A DNA stretch of 64,000 nt, taken from assembly GCA_900073065.1 (NCBI GenBank), contig FJOG01000001.1, positions 3,694,455-3,758,454 of the forward strand, in the 5' to 3' direction. This DNA comes from Phialocephala subalpina (taxonomy: Eukaryota; Ascomycota; Leotiomycetes; Helotiales; Mollisiaceae). The notes under the pieces are model-generated. The model was not told the DNA's origin, searched no databases, and was given only the letters and a program-made list of their open reading frames with translations. The position numbers and the translations under genes are program-made. How positions within the stretch are numbered: position 1 is the stretch's first letter; each line of letters opens with the position of its first letter. Shown piece after piece: positions 1 through 10,673 of the stretch.

Positions 1-542
1 ACTAATTATGTAACACCCCAAAAACTCAAAAATCGCATTCTTATAATATTACTATTAAAACTTCTAAAGTTTTATAATATAAGAAGAAAAAAATAATAAT
101 TTCAATTTTCATTTTTAAATTATTTTATAAAAATATATATATATATATATAATTTAAATATTATATAATTTTAAACTTTTAATTTATTTAAACGATTTCA
201 TTAAAAAGTAATATATTTATAATTTAAAAATATTCAAATTAAATTCTAAATAAATAAGAATTTATATTATTATTAAATATATATATAAATAAATATTCCG
301 AGTTATTATAATAAAATATTAGAATTTTATATATAAAATTATAAGTATTAATTTTTGATTCTCAATAAATTCAAGAATTTTATTTTATTTTTATAATTTT
401 GAATACTTATAAATAATAATTTAATATATAAAATATTTATAATAATAAATTCTTTTTTATAATTAGATTTAATATATTATATATTAAAAAGTTTTTTTTA
501 AAAGTTACGGTTTTTGAGTTTTTAGGGTATTATATAACTAAT
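1..542. mobile_element. RIP-degraded AT-rich element with terminal inverted repeats
   Basis: The block is extremely AT-rich and has no reading frame. Its two ends are inverted repeats of each other: the first ~36 bases pair with the reverse complement of ~507-542, sharing the core ACTCAAAAA. I count about seven mismatches in the arms, all C/T or A/G transitions, which is the pattern expected from RIP acting on a repeated sequence. The left end coincides with the window edge, so the element may begin slightly earlier. No transposase is visible, so it is a MITE-like or internally gutted DNA element. Confidence 0.65.
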
Positions 543-1275
543 ATATATAGTTTGCCTTAATACGATTATAATCAAGTAAGGAAGTCCTTCCAATTGCGTC
601 GATTTAAGCATATGTTGCAAGATTTATAATAGCCACTTCTAACCTTTCCTTGAGCTTGTGAAGGAGTAGGGGATAGACGTAGAGACGATAAATAGCGAGG
701 AGGAGTACATATGTAAGTTCAAAGTCACGGCACACACTATTGTAAAGCGTTATTTTCTTAGTTGTTCTTCGCTATGTTTTGCGGCTCCGGATGCTAATAC
801 TTACCAGCCATCAGACGAACCATCGTGCTAATTTATTGTGATTTGTTGTAGCCAGAGAGGACGTGTACGAATGAACAAGAGGGATATTATTGTGCAGGTT
901 GCGGTTGGATAAGGTCACGAGATTCGTCGGCCATAAAGTTTCCCTAATGATTTGATGCAGACTTCTTAATCTTCTCAGGTAGATGGATTTCAGATCGTGA
1001 GAGGAGAGGTCTGGGTTTCATCTCTCCCATGTCGAGTGAAGAAGAACCTCTTCCGATTAGTCGGAGTAGGGGGGCGTCTTTGCCACAATGCGGGGTTATG
1101 ATTGATGTGTTTTCGTCCTACATCAAGAGAAGCCACTCGTCATTACCCCACTCCGGTTCATGAAAGGTTTTATGGAACCTCACTCCTCCAAACCCCATGT
1201 AATGAATCAAGTCATACTCACTCCTCCAAACCCCATGTAATGAATCAAGTCATATAGATCTCGCGGTCGGTCAAT
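543..1275. other. Intergenic region upstream of the dehydrogenase
   Basis: No gene is recognised here. Base composition returns to normal right after the AT-rich element. The 3' part holds a 38-bp tandem duplication just upstream of the dehydrogenase start codon, so this is its presumed promoter and 5' leader. Confidence 0.5.
1181..1256. repeat. Two-copy 38-bp tandem repeat in a promoter
   Basis: A 36-bp core beginning CACTCCTCCAAACCCC is present twice with a period of 38 bp (1181 and 1219). The second copy ends about 20 bases before the dehydrogenase ATG, so it lies in the proximal promoter or 5' UTR. Confidence 0.85.
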
Positions 1276-2329
1276 ATGCCTCGCCGTCTCTTGGGTCGTA
1301 TCGCCATCGTTACTGGAGCCAGCTCTGGCATTGGCCGGGCCATCGCTTTGACATATGCACAAGAGGGTGCCTCAGTGATGTGCGCTGACATCAGTTTGAA
1401 TGCGAGTGAAGATGAACATGGCAAGTCAACTCATGAAGTTATTATTGCAGGCAATGGCAAGGCAGCTTTCGTGAAGACCGATGTCACAGATGAATCTCAA
1501 GTCAAAGCTCTCATCGCCGAGTCTGTGAAGGTATTTGGTCGGCTGGATATGTGAGTCCAGTCTCCGAAGTGAACCGGTATCGCTAATAATCATACTGATA
1601 GAATGGTAAACAATGCCGGAGTGTGCAGCGAAATCTTCGGCATCGCCTCCCAAGTCGGTGGGCTGAGGGTACATGAAACAACCATGGAGACATTCGACAA
1701 AACGATGAACGTCAATGCACGGGGAGTATTCCTTGGCTGCAAGTATGCACTTGCACAGTTCTTGGCTCAGGAACCTCTCCCTCGCAATAGCAGAGGAGAT
1801 GCAACTCGGGGGTGGATTGTCAATGTAGCAAGTCTTGCTGGAATTGTCGGTTTCCAGGGGGCGCCAAGCTATACGATGAGTAAACACGCTGTGGTTGGCT
1901 TGACCAAAGAAATCGGCATCAGCTATGCCAAAGATCGAGTGCACTGTAATGCACTTTGCCCTGCCTGTTCGTACCTCCATTCGTCATGTCTCGTGCCTTC
2001 CAGCAGCAGCAGCATTAAAAGCGCAATCTGACTCTAGAACAGTTATTGATACACCACTAATAGCTCCCATTACAAAAGACAGAGAGAACCCGATTGCTGT
2101 AGGAACAACACAGGCTGTGACTGCTGCCCATCCATGGGGTACGCTTGGCCAAACCGAAGATGTAGCTCGAGCAGCAGTCTTTCTTGTCAGTGAGGACTCA
2201 CAGGTAAGAAATGCCGTCTCCTTGGAACATTGACTTTCTTCCTCTTGATCAGAAATTGCTGACTTCCCAATGTTCTAGTGGATCACTGCCCAACCATTGG
2301 TAATTGATGGAGGATATATGGCACAGTGA
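1276..2329 (+). CDS. Short-chain dehydrogenase/reductase (SDR), four exons
   Basis: Predicted 286-aa classical SDR, an NAD(P)(H)-dependent oxidoreductase with a Rossmann fold. The exons join in frame as 1276-1550, 1602-1970, 2038-2203 and 2279-2329, with 51-, 67- and 75-bp GT-AG introns. Visible family signatures are the cofactor loop TGASSGIG near residue 13, NNAG after the first intron, and the active-site YTMSK (YxxxK) in exon 2. The C-terminal LVIDGGYMAQ is typical of the family. The region after NALCP is slightly atypical (CPACS instead of the usual CPG), so the exact exon 2/3 junction is less certain. The substrate cannot be inferred. Two tandem 38-bp repeats lie just upstream. Confidence 0.88.
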
Positions 2330-3218
2330 ACCTAATACCGTTCACAGCAACGCTTATTGTTCTGAAGTTACCGCTTTGTGGTCCTGTAAAGAGAGTTGGA
2401 GGCATGAGCTAGTTGAGAACTTTGATCTTGAAACCAACAAAATTCCTGCACAATCTCTGCCACTCGGCTTCTTGTCCAATGCTGAATTCGTTTCAACCCT
2501 CCTACGTGAAAGGGCCTAAGCTCAAGGATATCGGAAATAAATCTAAACACCAGAAATTTAAAGCAAGTAAGCAGAGCAGAACCGAGGCAGGATCCGAAAG
2601 CAAAATCTAACACAATGACAGTATCTCAGTACGGAACAGATCTAGCAAATACACGAAGTTTCCGTCTTAATAACCATACCAGAACAAGGAGGGCTCTCGC
2701 TAGCATTCCCGGACTTCAAGACCACAGCCTTCTAAACCGTCCCGCCTCAAATTTTCAGCCCACCTTAGCAGGATCCAAGCCATCTCAGTGTCCCCGAACC
2801 CTCCCCCAATCCATAAAACAACCTGTCTCAAGAATCTTGTACGAGGAAAGCTACTTTGTTCCACCTCAAGATTTTGGGTTCTGCCGTATAGCCGGATTCG
2901 CTTCGAAAGGTTCGTGGAGGGGTGATCAATCGAAAATTGGGCTGATTTCGAGTGGGTCTGGAATTTCTCGTTAGGCAAGTGCTGGGCTCGTCATTGGTGA
3001 ACTTTGGGAAAAGGGTGTTAGAAACAGAATGGTATATATATGCAAACAACAACATACGACCATAGACTGAAGAGAATTCCGGAAATACGCGAAAGAAGGC
3101 ACAAGAAATTTCTTATTCAGATGAAATATGAAACAACGACGATTTTGCAGAAAGGAGCACCGAGAGACTAATCCTGCTCACAATACTCGGACAAGGGTAT
3201 ATGCATGGCAAGGGTGTC
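2330..3218. other. Intergenic, no recognisable gene
   Basis: Only short uncharacterised frames are present, with no recognisable motif or convincing splice structure. The stretch separates the dehydrogenase from the 3' end of the bestrophin-like pseudogene. Confidence 0.5.
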
Positions 3219-4744
3219 TCAGACTGGTAGAATGACGACTGCCCTCTCCTCAGACTGCCTCTCAGCACTGAGTGTCCTCGTTTCGCAAACTACAACCTTT
3301 GCCTTCAACGCACTCCTAATCTCCTCCTTACTCCTTCTCTTCCAATCCCCCACCGGACTATTACTCAAAGGCCAAAGCACCTTATTAATCCTCTCACTCC
3401 TCTTCATCAAGTCAACAAACTCCCATCAGCTCTATATGTACTCATCACCACATCCAGATCCCGTCTGATCTTGTCACAGAACTGATCCAATGGAAGATCA
3501 TTGACGTTATTGCCAAAAGGGTTCTCGAGCTCGTTGCCCATGGCTTCAAGACCGAGGATGATATATGCGGCAGCCATGGTTGGGTGGATGGTGTTCTAGC
3601 CGAAGGCGGGGAAGAGTTGGAAGGGGAGGAGGTAGACGTATAGGATTACGATTTGGGAGATCAGTGTTGCGTAGCCAAGAGGGAGAGGGGTAGCCAGGAC
3701 GCGGTTTATCCCGTCTGATCTTGTCACAGAACTGATCCAATGGAAGATCATTGACGTTATTGCCAAAAGGGTTCTCGAGCTCGTTGCCCATGGCTTCAAG
3801 ACCGAGGATGATATATGCGGCAGCCATGGTTGGGTGGATGGTGTTCTAGCCGAAGGCGGGGAAGAGTTGGAAGGGGAGGAGGTAGACGTATAGGATTACG
3901 ATTTGGGAGATCAGTGTTGCGTAGCCAAGAGGGAGAGGGGTAGCCAGGACGCGGTTTCTTCCATTTACTGATCGGCGGTTTGAGATCTTGTAGTCCTGCG
4001 TGCTCCGCAGATTTGGCGAACGTATCGAGATGGCCAACGAGGTCCGTATGTCGGGATAGTATGTATAGGGCTCGAATCGAAGTTTGGTGCTTGACTGAGA
4101 CAGCGAGAACGTGAATGAGATTGATTGCGGTGCTGGACGTCTATCAGTATCAGACACATTAAGGCATATGAGAAAGCTTACATCTTGGCCATCAGGTCTT
4201 CTTTGCCCTACTCTCCATCGCGCTCCAGAACACGAACCCAGATGTACCTCGCCAGATTTAGGCTCTGGACAGTCAATGTTGTCCATGTTTTGCGACCTTC
4301 CATGTAACTTGATGAGTCAGTTAGATTTTGTCGACCAAGGACTTCACTCACCGTTCATATGCCGTTGATCCTCGAAAGCTCAAAGACAAACCAACAACGA
4401 ATCCAAGAATCGTCAGAAGAATGTTCGATACGCCCACTGTAATAATGTTAGCTCTGTGCTAGACCGCTGGCCATTTGGGAAAGTCTAGGTATGACTGACA
4501 AGGTTTCGCATGCTTCGAAATACTAGTGATAACTACAGACTAGAACGTAATGATGAACATTAGAAGCAGCATTCTCAAAGTAATGCTGCTATGTAGACGC
4601 ATAAAAATCGGCCACTTCGAATGCTTTTCCATCGCTCTCAGTCCTACCTGTGCATCTCGTCAATGTTGATCATCCACACGTTCAGTAAACACCTACAAAA
4701 TACCCATCAATATTGATATCCACATTCGGGATCTTGAAATCCAT
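3219..4744 (-). pseudogene. Bestrophin-like (RFP-TM/UPF0187) membrane channel pseudogene
   Basis: Read on the minus strand from about 4744, the pieces follow the fungal bestrophin-like anion channel family in order. They are: an N-terminal peptide with VDINIDGYF; a first hydrophobic segment (HSKWPIFMRLHSS, about 4526-4650); SNILLTILGFVVGLSLSFR plus GSTAYER (4362-4440); the exon with YMEGRKTW and LNLARYIW (4187-4318); LRFEPYTYYPDI; the ATPLPLGYATLISQ membrane segment; AAYIILGLEAMG and NPFGNNVNDLPLD; and a C-terminal part with NKVLWPLSNSPVG (3219-3410). The frame is broken many times. There are TAG stops at 4208-4210 and at 3596-3598 (again at 3846-3848 in the duplicated copy), the latter where the family is expected to have Trp, and there are frameshifts around the LRFEPY segment and before the C-terminal part. 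A perfect 250-bp tandem duplication repeats part of the channel domain. Such proteins are usually about 400-480 aa; this locus cannot make one. Confidence 0.85.
3458..3957. repeat. Perfect 250-bp tandem duplication (two copies)
   Basis: Positions 3458-3707 and 3708-3957 are identical base for base and directly adjacent. The bases flanking the unit differ, so the period is exactly 250. The duplicated segment lies inside the bestrophin-like pseudogene and repeats its ATPLPLGYATL to VNDLPLDQF part. The same period recurs at 48118-48617. Confidence 0.95.
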
Positions 4745-4782
4745 GGTGCATGTAAGTCTCCAGTATTCATCGCCTTGATTAC

Positions 4783-5214
4783 CTTCACATCTCCCCACAT
4801 CGGATCTGAGAACGTCTTCCTTGGCGACGCATGGTCCGACGGCGACTCAATCTTGTCCTCGAAAGCCGCGACAAGTTCCTTAACGGTTGTTTTCTCGTCC
4901 GCAGCATCATCATCGGATCATGATTCGATTCACCGTGAGAGTGCTGCTTCGAGTCTTGCGATTCGGGGATCAGGCTCGCTTGCTTTGGTTAGAAGTGCCT
5001 CGAGGCGAGCAAGTCGAGCTTCGAATTCGTTCAGTGGGACGATAGATGTACCAGCCAGCTCTGGGGTATCGGGCTTCTTCTCGTCAAAGACGGGTGTAGG
5101 TGACGATGAAGAGGAGGCTCCATGGTTCACAGAAGAGGTGATCGCCGTGCTGCTATCGACAGTCGTTACAATGGGAGCAGAATTGACTGATGGTGCATCG
5201 CCTCCCGAGTCCAT
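4783..5214 (-). pseudogene. Degenerate ORF upstream of the bestrophin-like relic
   Basis: A minus-strand frame starts MDSGGDAPSV and encodes a Ser/Thr-rich N-terminus, then a likely coiled-coil stretch (PLNEFEARLARLEALL). Two in-frame TGA codons follow at about 4920-4935, and beyond them the same frame continues convincingly with DDDAADEKTTVKELV and FSDPMWGDVK. The two TGAs would be CGA if C-to-T changes were undone, which is RIP-like. A short spliced-out segment is the alternative, but no clean intron keeps the frame. I do not recognise the family. It is co-oriented with the bestrophin relic and may be that locus's N-terminal part or a separate dead gene. Confidence 0.5.
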
Positions 5215-6241
5215 TATGAATTGTGCTTTATAGGTTCAAATGCCGCCTATCAAGAAAGGGGGAGTGAAGGGGGGCAACTCTAGGAATGAGTCGAGATAGA
5301 GCTGCTCATCTGGTCCTAATGCATCAGGATAATGTCTGGCCACGGCTGAAGTTTGAAACCCAATTCTCTATGACTCTTCACCACATCTTGTGATTTCCCT
5401 ATCACGGCGGTCCAAGTTGCTCAACAACGCCCAAAGTCGGCATGATGCCGACGATGTTGTGAACACCTGTAGGAAGTGCGTATTTGTGCGTAGGCGAACC
5501 ACTTGAAATCAGTTTTAGATGGCATTGTCCGAAGCAGTCATCGTGTTGAGTCACATCCCCCACTCGGGTTTGTATTGGTCTTGCAGAAAGAGCAGTGATA
5601 GGAAGGGGGCAAACAAATGGTGGAGAGGAGTGGAGCTTTGAGACAAGGTGCGTTCAACAGGTGTTCTTAACCGAGAAGACGATAGAAGTTGAAATCAAGC
5701 AACGTTTACCTGTTGGGACGTGCTCCGCATATGCCCTCAGTATCATCAGGAATTGCAGCACTCGATCGAAGAGACCAAAAGCTCGGTTTGGCCAGCGGCA
5801 ATGTCCCACTTGACGCCAGTCAAAGAGTCCAGATTTCTAGCCTAGCGCTCACTTCCTTGCCATCGAAGCCAATCCGCGGCAGCCAATAAGCGCCACCCAA
5901 ACCGATATTGTCCTCCAACTCCAGGTATCAGCTTGTTTTGAAGGACAAAATTCCATGACTCTCATACTCGTTCATCAAATAAAAAACATTCGTCTGTACA
6001 GGATCACAAACTTTGCATCCACAAGTCATTTGACTCAGCCCTTCGGAAATTTCTACCTGCCAGATCGTTCTGCCAACTACTTCCAACACCCATCAGATCG
6101 CAACTGCACATATCAGCGAGAAACTGCAAGGCTCAGTCAATCTTTCATCAGAGCTCCATCACTCCAGTGTGGAGTATCAGGATAGCTTCCGATCTCTCAG
6201 TACCACGTTCACCAGGGTCGACTTTCACCCCTAACGAAGAT
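5215..6241. other. Intergenic, presumed kinase promoter
   Basis: No recognisable gene is seen. The 3' portion, with in-frame codons just before 6242 (alternative start at 6167), is probably the 5' UTR and promoter of the downstream kinase. Confidence 0.45.
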
Positions 6242-7640
6242 ATGGCTGACGGCGAATCCAACGGTCTACATCTAGAGCTGGCCCCCTTCGGTCTAGAGCA
6301 TATCTATGACTATGAGCCTGATGGTCACCATCCTGTTCACCTGGGAGATGTATATGGCAATAATGCGCGGTACCGTGTCATCCACAAGCTTGGCAGCGGC
6401 GGCTTTGCTACTGTTTGGCTCTGTCGAGATACCGAGGCGAAAGGGGCAACGAAATATGTGGCTTTAAAGATTCTGATGGCCGAGACATCCAGTGATGATT
6501 GTCCCGAGCTCCGGGTGAACCAGCTCAAAGATGCTCACAGCCAACATGCAAATGAAGACAATGGGGTGGTGTTCATTTGCCTCCCACTGGACCACTTCAA
6601 GATCCATGGGCCGAATGGGGACCATATCTCCTTTGTGTATCCTGTTCTTGGCCCAAATGTGTCTCTCAGCTTGTTTCGTGCTTCTGCAGATCCGGACAAT
6701 GACTTGAGAAGTCTTGGTCTGCAAGTTTCGAAGGCTGTCAAATTTCTTCACCGCCAGGGAATATGTCATGGCGGTAAGTAGAACCAGCTCCAATCCCTTC
6801 TTCCTCTGTTAGAAAGCAGTGAATGCTAACGAAAGGTTAGATATTACACCAAACAATGTCCTTCATCGCACCACTGGGCTCGACGGACTCAATGAAGACG
6901 AAGTCTTAAAGATATTAGGCAGCCCGGTTGTCAATACTGTTCTAAATGCATCTCAGGAGCGTCACCATGGGTCCACAGCCCCTGACTACCTCGTTTATCC
7001 AGTGAACTGGTGCGATGTGGGTACTCAGTTTATAAGCAAAGAATCATGTCTTATCGATTTCGGCGAGTCCTTCGAAATTTCGCAACCTCCTGATGATCTC
7101 GGGATTCCCGGGCCGTATCGCTCTCCAGAGTTGATTCTCGACAAAAAGGCCAGTTTTGGTTCGGACATTTGGGCATTAGGGTGTAGTCTGTTCGAGATCC
7201 GAACTGGCAGAAAGCTATTTAGCCCATTCGAGGATGAAGATAGCGAATATTTAGACGCCTTTGTTCAAGTCTTAGGTAGACTTCCTGAGCCATGGTGGTC
7301 TACGACCTGGGAGGATCGGAGAAGAAGGTACAAGGATGAAGTCGACGAGCAGGGGCTTGTTGTCGCTGCTCTGGCATCTGAGCCAGGGAATGATGACCAA
7401 GGGAAGAAGGAGCGCACTGTTCATCCATCTGTTGCTGCCAATGCTCGATCATTGAAGGATAAGATTGCTCCTGGGCTCTGGTACATGTCAGGTCGTCGTC
7501 CCAATGGAGATCGTCATCGGGATATTTCCCAGACAGAGCAAAAAGTCTTTGCAGAACTTTTGCGGCGGTTGCTAGAGTACAAGCCGGAAGCCCGTATTTC
7601 CACGGAAGATGCTATAAATCATGAGTGGTTTAGACTATGA
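6242..7640 (+). CDS. SRPK-like serine/threonine protein kinase, two exons
   Basis: Predicted 443-aa kinase of the fungal SRPK-like group. Exons 6242-6773 and 6841-7640 are joined across a 67-bp intron (GTAAGT donor, GCTAAC branch-like site). The N-terminal YDYEPDGHHPVHLGD matches the group's lead-in to the kinase domain. Kinase motifs: glycine loop GSGGFATVW (about residue 50), VALKIL lysine, catalytic HGDITPNNVL spanning the splice site, metal-binding IDFGES, and PYRSPELIL, followed by SDIWALGC. All key residues are present, so it is probably active. I chose the ATG at 6242 because homologues begin near there; an in-frame ATG at 6167 adds 25 unremarkable residues. Such kinases are often lineage-expanded in ascomycetes and have no known substrate. 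Confidence 0.88.
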
Positions 7641-7758
7641 TAATGTACTGTTAATCAAAAATGCCCAAGACAATTGGCCCACGTGTTTTCATCTGTGTTC
7701 CAAGTCCGGATACCTTGCTTCTTCCTGTCCTGAAGTCACCAGCGAAGGTCCGTTACTC

Positions 7759-8755
7759 TCAAGAATTAAGCCACGGATCCCCCAGCAACTCGCTCGCCGT
7801 CTTCCTGTGTTCCGGTCGCCATTGCAACATCTCTCTCATAAACCTCAAGAACATCTCTTTGTTCTCCCCATCCAGATATTCTTCAGACTTCTCCAAACTG
7901 GTGCTTTGTGGTATCTCAACTTCGGCTTTCCATTGGTCTGATTGTGTTTGGTCAGGAGATAGTTCTCTCAAATTGTGTGAGGATTCACTATCTTCTGTGA
8001 AAAACTGATGGCTCCGTACTCTACGCTTGATCAGATCTGACGGTGGAGGTCCCAAAATACCCATTACCTCAGCGAGATGCGCATGCGTTGAGTAGCCTTT
8101 CCCATCGGGGTCATGGCGGTAGAAAAGGTGTTTGCCTTCGATCAAATCCCAGACCTGATCGCACGGATTAGCGCGAGCACGAGATCTTCAATATATAAGA
8201 GAAACCATAGCACCGGCGTCCCAAATGTCAACCGGATAACTTCAGTCTACCTTCGGCATCACCTCTGGTAGTCTATACAAATCCGGCTGCGCGTCGTGAT
8301 TTCGCTTTCATCTCCGCGAACAGCAGAGACAAAGTCGCTCAATACCGCTATACCAAGAGCCTTGGGTTGGCCAAGACATCGCGAGGCATAGACTGGGCGT
8401 CATCCACAGCTTTGACGAACTTGCGTGGAGAAGGACGTTCCATTTCATGTTTAGTGAAGGTCTCGACGATCGATTCGTCTCCGATATCTCGGAGAATGTT
8501 GTCTTCCTTCATGTCTTGCAGATTAAGTATCAGTAAAATGATGGTTGTATAAAATAAAAGTCCAACCCGTATGAACAACCCTGCACTTAGTATGCAGATA
8601 CTCCAGCGCAAGGAAAACTTGCATCAACCCAGCCTTCAAGAGCTCCTTCGAGAATCGATGGGCGGGATTACGATAAAGCAGATCTTGAAAACTTTCCCAC
8701 ATGGGTTTTTGGACGAGACATTGATGATCTCCTCTTGGACGAGAGATGGGGCGTT
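7759..8755 (-). pseudogene. 5'-truncated SRPK-like kinase pseudogene
   Basis: The minus strand carries the C-terminal two thirds of a second SRPK-like kinase: GDHQCLVQKPMWESF (hinge region), LEYLHTKCRVVHT then DMKEDNIL (catalytic loop split by an intron), VLSDFVSAVRGDE, DIWDAGAMV, then the intact tail EGKHLFYRHDPDGKG to LLGDPWLNS. Damage visible: DFG is changed to DFV, there is a frameshift before the DFV segment and another after VRGDE, a Trp before SYPVDIW has become TGA, and the N-lobe (glycine loop and VAxK lysine) is missing. The lost N-lobe ends where an inverted-repeat element begins at 8756. The pseudogene is convergent with the intact kinase at 6242-7640. Confidence 0.85.
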
Positions 8756-9305
8756 GGTTACAACCACAGGCAGTTCTGGCCAGACCCACAGGCCTGTGGC
8801 TGTAGTCGGTATGAGAGTTAATCCGAGCGCCATAAGTGGTTAAAATTCTTGCTTAGTCTTACTCGGGATTTGAGGATATACTTCGAAGCCGTATCTTTTT
8901 ATACGGTACAAATAAGATGTTTAAAAAGCGTGATTTACTAGGAGAGTAGCGCGTTTAATCTAGCCGTAAGTGCAATTATAGAATAAAGGCCACACTTTTA
9001 GTTCCGGGTCCTCTTAGTTTCAAATGAAAAGTCCTTATCTCTTCAAATACTTATGCATTAAGTCTGTATTTAAACAATGCTACTACTACCGCGATAGTAT
9101 AACTCGAGTAAAGCAAAGCGCGGAGTATATCCTTAGCCTCCGCATCTTAGCTATGCTCGGTTCGGAGTCTTTCGATAGCCCGAGAGCAGTAAAGTCCGCC
9201 AATCAGGGCAGCTGGATCTCACATTACTCAACTGGTTAGCCAGACAGGTCCTTGGTTATAGCCACAGGCCTGTGGTTGCAGCCAGAAGCACCTGTGGCCG
9301 TAACC
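8756..9305. mobile_element. 550-bp DNA element with ~50-bp terminal inverted repeats
   Basis: The sequence 8756-8808 pairs with the reverse complement of 9253-9305. Both arms start GGTTAC, contain CCACAGG twice and end with CCACAGGCCTGTGGC. The interior is moderately AT-rich and has no transposase frame, so it looks like a non-autonomous (MITE-like) transposon. It abuts the broken kinase exactly where its coding homology stops, which suggests insertion into the gene. I could not find a clear target-site duplication. Confidence 0.7.
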
Positions 9306-9551
9306 GCCGCCTGAGCCGTCCTGAGCACGCGGCGCGGGGTCACGTGGACCAGAGGGTTGGGAGGTGTCGAGATTCCGGTACTGAAACAGATCTTGCAGGC
9401 GGCTTGTTCAAATGACCCTACGAAACTCAGAGTAGAGAACAATGCTCTTACTTGCCATGCTGCTTTGACGAATCTATTTGCCCAAAACATCAAATTTGAC
9501 CAAGTACCGTCGTACCACATGGCCGTCCAAATTCCAACCCACCATAGTCTC

Positions 9552-10673
9552 TTAGGCCCTCAAAGGCAGGACATGCTGCATTGCCACTTCTCTCCTGCAA
9601 AGTGGACACTCCGGTTTCTCCCTGACCCAATCCCCAATACAAGTCCAGCAGAAAATATGGCCACAGCTAACCGCACTCGGGTCCTTCAACTCCTCCAAAC
9701 ATAACGTGCATTTCCTGTTCTGTCCTTTGATCCAGGGCATGACCACGTCTTTCCTCAAATCGTATCTTGGTTCCTTTAAGACGGCGGTATGTGTTGTCTT
9801 TCCAATTTCCGCACTACTATGTTGAACCACACTTCCACCTGCAGATTCAAAAAGTAGCTCGTTGTTTGATGCCATCGCGTGTGGGTCGAGCGAAATTTCT
9901 ACCCCGCCTTGCAGTACAGCTGTGCCACCCATCATCGCCTCCGTATTTGCTGGGACAGGATTCCGGATTGTATTGTGTAGATGTAACCATGTTTGGACAC
10001 TCATTTGCAGAACCAACAGTACTCCCAACACTTCATATCCTACTCTCGCCTCCGACGGAGCTATCCTCTTTGTGAAGATGTATCTCAATCCCCACAGTCG
10101 TTTCGATAGCTGGTAATATGCGCCCGAGAAATAGAATATCGTCAAAGTCAGAGCGTGAAGCGGTGATGGAGACGTGATTGTTGAGAGATGTTCGAGAAGA
10201 TAATTTTGGATCTTGTAGCTTCGTGTGTTACCCTGTTTATTTCTACCCATCCGCCGTAAATTTGCTTCCAACTTGTTCCGTATCCGTGACCTGAACCCAG
10301 GTAGTATCTTTGTCAATGAATATGGCAGCAATATGCTCGTGAGGATATATCCCGCACGTCGCTCGATGGTAGGAAGCTTCAAGGTATCGTCTTCGATTTG
10401 GATGATGTCGCAGTACTCTTCTCCCAAGGTTCTGTTCCCAATGAACGTCGTCAATCCGAGGTATAGCAGCTCCGAGAATGTTCGTGCTTCAGAGGTATAT
10501 GTATGGAGAAATCGTGCGCCATAGAGACGCCTGAGGAGGTTCGAGAGATGATTAAGGAGGACGCCTTCGAAGTAAGTATCTTTCTGATGAGCTCGAATGA
10601 TGTCTGGAGCTGCGGCAAAAGGATAGTTGAAAGTCGGAGACTCAATCGCCTTCTCAGAAATATGGTCTGCCAT
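9552..10673 (-). CDS. PEX10: Peroxisome biogenesis RING E3 ligase, peroxin 10
   Basis: Single-exon 373-aa protein. PEX10 sits in the peroxisomal membrane with PEX2 and PEX12 and acts as an E3 ligase in export and recycling of the import receptor PEX5. The N-terminal part matches family landmarks: FPAAAP-like YPFAAAPDIIRAHQKD, LYGARFLHTYTSEARTF and GLTTFIGNRTLGEEYCDI. Hydrophobic segments follow in the middle. A C3HC4 RING occupies roughly residues 322-362 (CTLCLEEL, CGHIFCWTCI, CPLCRRE). The length is usual for fungal PEX10 and there are no breaks. The gene is divergent from ERD1, with start codons 304 bp apart. Confidence 0.95.
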   Translation of the reverse strand: MADHISEKAIESPTFNYPFAAAPDIIRAHQKDTYFEGVLLNHLSNLLRRLYGARFLHTYTSEARTFSELLYLGLTTFIGNRTLGEEYCDIIQIEDDTLKLPTIERRAGYILTSILLPYSLTKILPGFRSRIRNKLEANLRRMGRNKQGNTRSYKIQNYLLEHLSTITSPSPLHALTLTIFYFSGAYYQLSKRLWGLRYIFTKRIAPSEARVGYEVLGVLLVLQMSVQTWLHLHNTIRNPVPANTEAMMGGTAVLQGGVEISLDPHAMASNNELLFESAGGSVVQHSSAEIGKTTHTAVLKEPRYDLRKDVVMPWIKGQNRKCTLCLEELKDPSAVSCGHIFCWTCIGDWVREKPECPLCRREVAMQHVLPLRA

